In this document: positions 57,201-64,000 of the stretch, one piece after another
How positions within the stretch are numbered: position 1 is the stretch's first letter
Layout of the letters: each line of letters begins with the position of its first letter
Translations under genes and position numbers: made by a program
From: Macrosoma leucophasiata
Lineage: Eukaryota; Arthropoda; Insecta; Lepidoptera; Hedylidae
Assembly (NCBI GenBank): GCA_036365455.1
Contig: JAWQUS010000017.1
Span: 11,098,001 to 11,162,000 of the forward strand
DNA length: 64,000 bases
Direction of reading: 5' to 3'
The notes under the pieces: model-generated
What the model saw: only the letters and a program-made list of their open reading frames with translations
The model's database searches: none
What the model was told of the DNA's origin: nothing

Positions 57201-60200
57201 TGCTGGCTACGACGCCTACGACTCTTCACTTTTATATGTTGCAATTTTATTTTAATTATTACGTAGCAAAATTATAAACCGTGACATTCGCGAAAGTCGG
57301 ACTTGTCCGCACTTGGTGAGAATAATGACGTGGCTTTTATTGATTCACTGAGTTATTACCATAGATGTATGTAGGTAGTATTATACTGTGTTTTTACTTA
57401 TTTCATTTTTATACCTAGTTCATTGTAGATTTTTTTTAAGGTTATATTTTATCTATGAAATTGCAAACAAGCAAAGATACCTTGGTACCGTTCACATTGA
57501 TGGTAAGACGCCTATAAACATGTGGGGACATAAAAACACAGATATTTCAAAGTATGTAATGTTGAGTACTGAGCTGTTATGCCCCTGTGCCAGAAGTTAC
57601 GGGGCCGGATTATCATCTAACTGCTGTAAAGTTTCCCAAATGGCGCTGAACTCTACCTACCATTTAACGGACATTAGTTTAGGTAATACGGGTTTTCTGA
57701 ACCTAAAATACCCACATAGTAAAAACCTTGACAGTCCATAAACTTAATTCCAGCAATTTATCCACCAATAAATGTAAGTAATATATAAAAGAAAAATAAA
57801 TTGCACAGTATGTTATATAATTAGGCTGCATCATATTTAAAAAAGGAGTAGGTCTGCTTATAAAATTTACATGAAATTAGTCACTTAGCATGCAAATACT
57901 GAACATATTTCCTAAAACAAATACCTGAAGCACCTGTTAGAAAATTTAGCTTAATTAGCAATGTGCGCATAAAGATGTTGTATGTAAAGTTTATGTACGG
58001 TTGTTTAATTTTACGATATTGCAGTTTACCATCTATTTCGCGTTCGTAACGAAGATGTAAGAAAGAGGCTTTGCGTGAATGATAGTATCGGTGTAAAAAA
58101 TGAAAAAAGGCATGCTCCGATGGATCGGGCATATAGAAAGAATGTCGAATGAGCGAATGACTAAACAGATATACAATGCGAATGTGGATGGTTGCAGAGG
58201 CCCAGGAAGACCAAGACTGACCTACCATGACCAAATAGATCCTATGGGTATAAACGTCATAAATTTACCTACAGATGTAATAATCACCCGAATGATAAAA
58301 ATGATATAGCGATTCGTAACGACACAGTAAGCTCGGCTAGGTTGTGGGTTCGATTCCCGCTCCGCAATGTGAAGTGCTAGTTAAGCTTGTTTACTACTTT
58401 CATTACATCGCCATCACCATTGGCATTATTAGATGCCTATCTATACAAAAATGGAGTCTCTATGCTCTATTTAGGTACCAACTTACAAGAAATGTGAACT
58501 GCAGGCTTGTTTGCTACTTACGTAGGTACGTATGTACAATGACGTGGATATTTTTTCATTTTGTTAAATTATTATAATTGAATAGGCTTACCTTAACGTA
58601 TAAATAAATCGTATCGTATAACTATTATAAATGCGAAAGTTTGTATGTTTGTTTGTTACTCCTTCTTGCACAATCTGTAGAACCGATTTTCATGAAATTT
58701 GGCACACAGATACAGAGTAACTTGGATTATCCCGAAAAAAATGTTCATAAGGGATGCCATGAGATGATTTCATGAGTTTCCACGGGTTATGCGAAAAGCG
58801 ACCGAGCCGCGGGCTACAGCTAGTCCTATATAATGCATCCAATTATATTTCGCTCTACATTTTTCAACCTAAGTCCTGCAATTTATAAATTTTTGTAGCA
58901 CATATCTACTTAATTATACGTAGGTAGGTTAAATATGTAGTCCGCTATAAAATTGACTGGTCTAAAATCTGAATTAACAGAAGCAGCGGCAAAAGAAGCA
59001 ACGATATGTACGAATATGGGAACAAATCAAATTTCGATTACGATCAAGGACTTAAAGTTCTAATGCGGTTCAACGAAAGCGACGATTTTTTTTATACTGT
59101 ACCTTTACAAGGATCACGGGTAAGTGAAAAAACAAATAAAATGGCTACTATAATTTTTTTTATGCTTTTTGGGGGTTCCGCAGCTTTCAAGGAACCTATA
59201 AGGATTCGTCTTTACGCAGCACGGAATAGATAAAGGCTGGAGAGAGCTGTAATTTTAATGGCATGATTATGTAGGTACATATCATACACCTACATATCAG
59301 TCACTCCAACAACGTGGTGTATACATACACTCAAATGCACATGTAGGTACACACTCCGACAGCCTCATTTTATGGGTAGGGTAATGCAGCTGAGGCGAAA
59401 TTGTTGTTTTCTCGTGCACCATCTAGTGTAAGTTATCCTTGGATAGGTCTTTCAAAAGTTGCGCGATTTTTTTTGGGAGCTAATGGGAAAGGTTTGTCTC
59501 CTTTTGAACGCTAAGTTCTAGGTACAACAACAACAACTAGGGATGTAGTAGGGTCTGTTTTATAGATAACATGGAGCGTTGAACCGCTCAAGGTTTTTAA
59601 ACTAATAAAATAAGCTTACACTCACAGCCTTACACTAGGTAAAAAGCTGTGTCGTGGGTGGCGTTATTCACACACAACATACACATTATTATTATTGCAT
59701 AGCTTTTTATTCATTAAGCGCGGCGACCGAATCAAAAAATTCGGTCATTGCCCGTGGTACACCTACTTAGTCCACCTGGGTGAACCAGGGGTAATTTTTT
59801 TTACCCGTGGTACACCTATTATGAATTGGGTGTACCAGGGGTAATTACATCTTTCCGTTGTCCACCTAAGTTCACCTAGATGTTCCAAGGGAAATATATT
59901 TTTCCCGTGGTCCACCTGTATCAGTGTTAGTGTAGAATGTACTTTTACATTGTTAATCTAAAATTTAAAATTATTTTAAAAATTAAAAAAACCGTTTTAA
60001 AAAAAATTAATACCTGAATACACAAAAAACACTAAAAAGCGAAAAATAAACTCAATTAGATAATTTCATTTTAAGCGAAAAAAACACGTAACCTATTTTA
60101 TTATAATATTTTTTTTACCCGTGGTACACCTATTATGAATTGGGTGTACCAGGGGTAATTACATCTTTCCGTTGTCCACCTAAGTTCACCTAGATGTGCC

Positions 60201-63200
60201 AAGGGAAATATATTTTTCCCGTGGTCCACCTGTATCAGTGTTAGTGTAGAATGTACTTTTACATTGTTAATCTAAAATTTAAAATTATTTTAAAAATTAA
60301 AAAAAACCGTTTTAAAAAAAATTAATACCTGAATACACAAAAAACACTAAAAAGCGAAAAATAAACTCAATTAGATAATTTCATTTTAAGCGAAAAAAAC
60401 ACGTAACCTATTTTATTATAATACTAGCGGCCCGCCCCGGCTTCGCCCGCGCTGCTCTGCTCCTATTAGTCATAGCGTGATGTAAGCTATCCTATCTCTC
60501 AAGTTGAATTGAACTGCACATGGTGTGCGAATTTTATTATAATCGGTTAAGTGGTTTAGGAGTCCATTGAGGACAAACATTGTGACACGAGATTTATATA
60601 TATTACTAGCGGCCCGCCCCGGCTTCGCCCGCGCTGCTCTGCTCCTATTAGTCATAGCGTAATGTAAGCTATCCTATCTCTCAAGTTGGATCGAACTGCA
60701 CATGGTGTGCGAATTTTATTATAATCGGTTTAGTGGTTTAGGAGTCCATTGAGGACAAACATTGTGACACGAGATTTATATATATTAAGACTAGCGGCCC
60801 GCCCCGGCTTCGCCCGCGCTGCTCTGCTCCTATTAGTCATAGCGTAATGTAAGCTATCCTATCTCTCAAGTTGGATCGAACTGCACATGGTGTGCGAATT
60901 TTATTATAATCGGTTTAGTGGTTTAGGAGTCCATTGAGGACAAACATTGTGACACGAGATTTATATATATTAAGACTAGCGGCCCGCCCCGGCTTCGCCC
61001 GCGCTGCTCTGCTCCTATTAGTCATAGCGTAATGTAAGCTATCCTATCTCTCAAGTTGGATCGAACTGCACATGGTGTGCGAATTTTATTATAATCGGTT
61101 AAGTGGTTTAGGAGTCCATTGAGGACAAACATTGTGACACGAGATTTATATATATTAAGATAAGATGACGATTATTTTAATATGGGGTACGTACCTACTT
61201 ACCTACAAGGTGACAAGGGGACCATCCTTACAAAAAATATATGTAATTAAATTGGTACCTACAGGCGTTTTTTAATGATCGCGGTTTATAAAAACATTGT
61301 TTAAACAAACGTGTAACTATTATAATTAATAAAAAGTAGGTATTTCAACTACGAAGGTATGGTTTTTATAGTATAGTTTTCATCATCAGTTCCACTGCAT
61401 CAAATTATGCTTTCCGAAAGAAAACACACAGAACATTATTATTTTAAAAAATACCGACAACCTTTCAAGTGTGCTATGAAATTTGAAGAGTGCCCTCGAT
61501 TTTTCCAGGATTCCATCATCACATATTGACATGGTTACAATGGGACCTGTGAGGTATATCCTTTCAAACAAAAAAAAATGTCCAAATCGGTAAAGGCGTT
61601 TTCAAATTATCGGTGAACTTGCATAAAAAAAGGATTCCGACGAATTTAACTTCTCCTTTTTTCGAAGTCAATTAAAAAAAAATCCGACGAATTGACAAAT
61701 TTCTCCTATTTTCGAAGTCGGTTAAAAACCAAAAAGAAATTAAATTTGGACGTTCTTTATCTGTATGAATTAGTCTTTTCATCACAATTGAAAATTGTTA
61801 GGTGGACCATGGGCAATACATTCCGCTGAACTATCTAGCAGGTGGACCATCGGAACTAAAATTTACCCTTGGTACACCTAACTCACAAGAGGTGTACCAT
61901 GGGCAGAAAATTTTACCCCTGGTTCACCCAGGTGGACTAAATAGGAAAAAAATCCGTAATGAAAATAAAACCCAACACCCCCCACTCCGCCTACCATGTA
62001 TTCATAAACACGATCATTTACCAATAGGTACATCCAAGGGGGTTGGTTACCTATGGATACACCACATAATGCATAAACGTATATTAAAATTATAAAATTA
62101 AAATTAAAAAATGTTTATTTGTCACCAATACATATTAGTAGGTACTTACAGTTTAGTAGGTTTTAAGCAGTAGGATGTAAAAAAAACATACAATACATTT
62201 TACATAAAAAAATCATTTTCAGTTACCCCATCTTCTCTAAAGATCACATTATACCATTATAACTACTTTGGGCAGAGGGTTAGCCAGTGGGTTCACGACC
62301 CCTTTTTACTTGCTCCACATTCACAATTTATGGTTGTCTCGTCGTAACACTCGTAACAGAGAAATTTAGATTTTGTTCATACGAGTAGGTATATAGTTCA
62401 AGATAATACCTATTTACTTCATTTGCTATCGTAATTGTTACCTATGTTTACTTATGTCGTATTCTCATACTAGAGAGCATATTATTATTAATAATAAATA
62501 AATTAAATGTCCCTGTAATTTCCGGCACAGAGGCATAACACCTTAGGCCTCAGGAGTGGTAACGCATCTGCATTTTGATCGTGGTCTTTGTGTGGATGTC
62601 TATAGGCTGCAGTCATCACTTAACATCAATGTAAACTGCAAGCTTGTTTGCCACTGTGATTACATAAAAAAAAAAAAAAAATTGCTATTTAATTTCTCAA
62701 ATAATATTGGAAGTGTTATTTTTATTGAGAGAAATTAAATAGCAAATTTACCTTTAAAATTTAATTTACCTACAAAACTGGATTGGACCTACATTCTCGT
62801 ATTACTCGTACAACTACCTGACCTTCATACTCGTACTACTTCAACTACCTGCCAATCAAATGCATATTGTTTCAGTTACAATTTTCTGACGCTTATGATT
62901 TCCCCGACGCCCCGAGTGGAAGCTTTGCTATGCAAATTATAAGCCCCGATGTGCAGGCCAGTATTATATTAAGTATCTACTGTACTGTTGATTTCTACTG
63001 AAGTCAATTTTTCTGTAAAATACTGCGAATCCTCGAATATTTTGGATGAAAGTGTCAATTATTCAACATAAAAAAAGAATGCAGCTCACATTGATGATCT
63101 ATCTGCCGCCGGTGTAGTTCCACTTAGGGTCTTTTTCCCACAGAACAGAAAAAAAAAATCCTAAGCGGGTTTGCGTCCGCACGGGGGTGTGCCCACATGC

Positions 63201-63924
63201 GGGTAAACACGTCTGCAAACCACACGCAGAACAAAAAATCTGCACCGTTGGAATTTGGTGCGTGTCGCTAACAGATACAGTCGTTTAAAGATTGGACATA
63301 AAAAACCATGCTTCGCACATCGCACGCGGGTGCCACGCGTCAAAGGAAAAGATTGTACCTACACAAGATTGCCACACACGCGTGCGGACGCAAATCTGCT
63401 TGACAGGAAAAAGACCCTTAAAAAGCATCAAAACGGCTACGAATTCTTAAAGCTAGAATCCACCAAGCACCAACCGGCTGAGACAGTAAATAAATTACCA
63501 ATGAACGTATCGGCTGTTATCGTTGCTATTTACTAACTGGAACGTAAGTATCATTGAAGTTTTGAACATTACAGAGGAACATAGGTAGATCAGATTATGT
63601 TATAGGATCTACCTAGATCCTTCTCGCAAGTTCTTGAACATATACCTAGCCTAAATAATTGACCTTTTTAGATGACAGTGATGGTTGTAGCCAGTTTCAC
63701 GGAAGCTTCCCGCGACATACAGCACATTCCACTGAAGTTACGAAACTGCCTGTTTTACGACGAATCACTTTACCTCCCTTTCTACACACACAGCGATTGC
63801 ATGTTGAAATGCCGAATGCTTTTCCTTTTGGCTAACTGTAACTGCACACCGTTTAATATGCCGAAGATGATCAATACCAGAACATGCGATATGAGGGATT
63901 TGCCCTGTCTGAAAATATATGACG
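54211..63924 (+). CDS. Second DEG/ENaC (pickpocket-type) channel subunit, 3' end outside window
   Basis: Exons 54211-54401, 56043-56249, 56639-56798, 56878-57026, 58981-59119, 62876-62960 and 63679-63924. All are GT-AG and phase-consistent, coding 392 residues so far. The N-terminus includes EYCAETSISGLKHLV (Gly of the HG motif kept, His replaced by Ser). TM1 is at about 65-87 (IIWIITMVSALVCSVTLVWL), then IIFPAVGICT. Extracellular parts include RCEDLLVRCAWNEEPMNCSQ, LTMNGYCCTF, DQGLKVLMRF, DAYDFPDAPS, RNCLFYDE, YTHSDCMLKCRMLFLLANCN, TCDMRDLPCL: the Cys-rich finger, beta-ball and thumb of the family. The donor after codon 392 leads to exons beyond the window that should hold TM2. Exons 5-7 are separated by repeat-filled introns. 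No disabling change was seen. An open frame from 55795 runs in frame into exon 2 and could be an alternative start. Confidence 0.9.
57440..57690 (-). mobile_element. SINE-like family E, diverged
   Basis: Old reversed copy: TTCACATTGATGGTAAG, TGCCCCTGTGCCAGAAGTTA, CTACCATTTAACGGACATTA. In intron 4 of the second DEG/ENaC gene. Confidence 0.6.
58095..58300 (+). mobile_element. LINE fragment: reverse-transcriptase C-terminal region
   Basis: Reads LRWIGHIERMSNERMTKQIY, then GCRGPGRPRLTYHDQI, the part just upstream of the tail seen at 32605-32860. Confidence 0.75.
58330..58410 (+). mobile_element. SINE fragment with B box
   Basis: GGTTGTGGGTTCGATTCCCG is a perfect-looking B-box arm; a family E-like tail (GCTTGTTTACTACTTTCATT) follows. 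Confidence 0.5.
58618..58826 (-). repeat. Family C-like repeat
   Basis: Reversed: ATAAATGCGAAAGTTTGTAT, GATTTTCATGAAATTTGG, head GCCGCGGGCTACAGCTAG. Related to 17638-17865. Confidence 0.65.
59605..59695 (+). repeat. Short dispersed repeat
   Basis: AAGCTTACACTCACAGCCTT and ACACTAGGT, also seen at 12627-12660 and near 39155-39230, there with ACACATACAACACATACAC. Confidence 0.5.
59801..60423 (+). repeat. Two tandem copies of a ~310-bp unit
   Basis: TTACCCGTGGTACACCTATT occurs at 59801 and 60115 (314 apart). The copies are nearly identical, including the poly(A)-like AAAAACCGTTTTAAAAAAAA middle. Confidence 0.85.
60424..61160 (+). repeat. Four tandem copies of a ~185-bp repeat (CTAGCGGCCCGCC head)
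   Basis: Copies start at 60424, 60606, 60791 and 60976. Each runs from CTAGCGGCCCGCCCCGGCTT to GACACGAGATTTATATATAT and is almost identical to the next, so amplification is recent. Single dispersed relatives at 10985 and 46487. Confidence 0.9.
61480..61735 (-). repeat. Dispersed repeat with GAAGTCGGTTAAAAA end
   Basis: Two nested TCCGACGAATT...CGAAGTCRRTTAAAAA modules (61637 and 61682) plus ACAATGGGACCTGTGAGGTA. The end type recurs near 50808 (TTTTTACCGACTGCAACAGA). Confidence 0.5.
62507..62680 (+). mobile_element. SINE-like family E, head-truncated
   Basis: From TCCCTGTAATTTCCGGCACA to a 17-base A run. About 200 bases before exon 6 of the second DEG/ENaC gene. Confidence 0.8.
63124..63420. 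mobile_element. PIF/Harbinger-like MITE, 291 bp
   Basis: Element 63127-63417, flanked by TTA on both sides (63124-63126, 63418-63420). TIR GGGTCTTTTTCC against GGAAAAAGACCC. Subterminal inverted segments GTTTGCGTCCGCACG and CGTGCGGACGCAAA. Related to 2801-3697. In intron 6 of the second DEG/ENaC gene. Confidence 0.85.
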
Positions 63925-64000
63925 GTAAGAATATTTTTTTGGAAAAAAAGAGTATTTTATTAGATACCATAAGGCATTGGACCACTTGCAAAAGTTGTTA

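Larger units (their letters stand above)
59766..61942. repeat. Large inverted-repeat structure made of GGTNCACC palindromes
   Basis: About 145 bases at 59766-59910 match the reverse complement of 61800-61942 (TAGTCCACCTGGGTGAACCA shared exactly, then GGTACACCT, GGTGTACCA and GGTCCACC blocks in the same order). Each block pairs with its neighbour as a small palindrome. Between the arms lie two tandem arrays and AT-rich sequence. Possibly a fold-back transposon; ends not fixed. In intron 5 of the second DEG/ENaC gene. Confidence 0.65.

Noticed and set aside
63161..63536. Two open frames on opposite strands
   Set aside because: Most of their length is a Harbinger-like MITE.
1..64000. CRISPR array, operons, plasmid or phage features
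   Set aside because: Spliced animal genes and eukaryotic repeats throughout; tandem arrays present have no spacer structure.

Overview
The window is nuclear DNA of an insect, almost certainly a moth or butterfly (Lepidoptera). It is AT-rich, its genes are split by GT-AG introns, and most of its length is dispersed repeats of the kind that fill lepidopteran genomes: tRNA-derived SINEs, tails of 5'-truncated LINEs, TIR-bearing MITEs, and GACA/TCTG-rich repeats with heads like CTAGCTGTGCCCGCGACTT. No bacterial operon, CRISPR array, rRNA gene or convincing intact tRNA gene is visible. All exon structures below were built by hand from reading frame, splice sites and phase. Every junction used is phase-consistent. 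Family names rest on remembered family patterns, not on a search.

Layout. 1-2541 (+): 3' part of the DNA-repair gene PNKP, five exons. 2801-3697: Harbinger-like element. 6301-9365: broken cassette with a frameshifted THAP-domain gene (+) facing the first exon of an unidentified gene (-), separated by a tandem tRNA-SINE array. 10300-10880: triplicated block with a GC-rich coding-like segment. 11319-17582 (-): complete ten-exon gene for a divergent cationic-amino-acid-transporter-like membrane protein. 17600-23700: mostly repeats. 23771-26054 (+): TATA promoter and a two-exon gene for a small, secreted, Arg/Trp-rich peptide. 26188-29109: hAT MITE, minisatellites, hairpins and LINE pieces. 29111-39870 (-): complete nine-exon DEG/ENaC (pickpocket) sodium-channel subunit, with introns full of repeats. 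40751-42576 (-): two-exon gene for a 125-residue secreted protein of unknown function, with a perfect 49-nt palindrome in its intron. 43100-53300: repeats, including a decayed CR1-like LINE with a reverse-transcriptase domain. 54211-63924 (+): a second DEG/ENaC subunit, seven exons seen, running off the right edge before its second membrane segment.

How the genes relate. The two DEG/ENaC genes lie about 14 kb apart in divergent orientation and are diverged from each other. A secreted-protein gene lies between them, 0.9 kb upstream of the first. Nothing shows that the genes work in one pathway; PNKP and the transporter look like unrelated neighbours. The best candidates for undescribed biology are the short cationic peptide gene and the 125-residue secreted protein. 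Among the mobile DNA, they are a TIR element carrying a 16-bp minisatellite and a 2.2-kb inverted-repeat structure built from short GGTNCACC palindromes.
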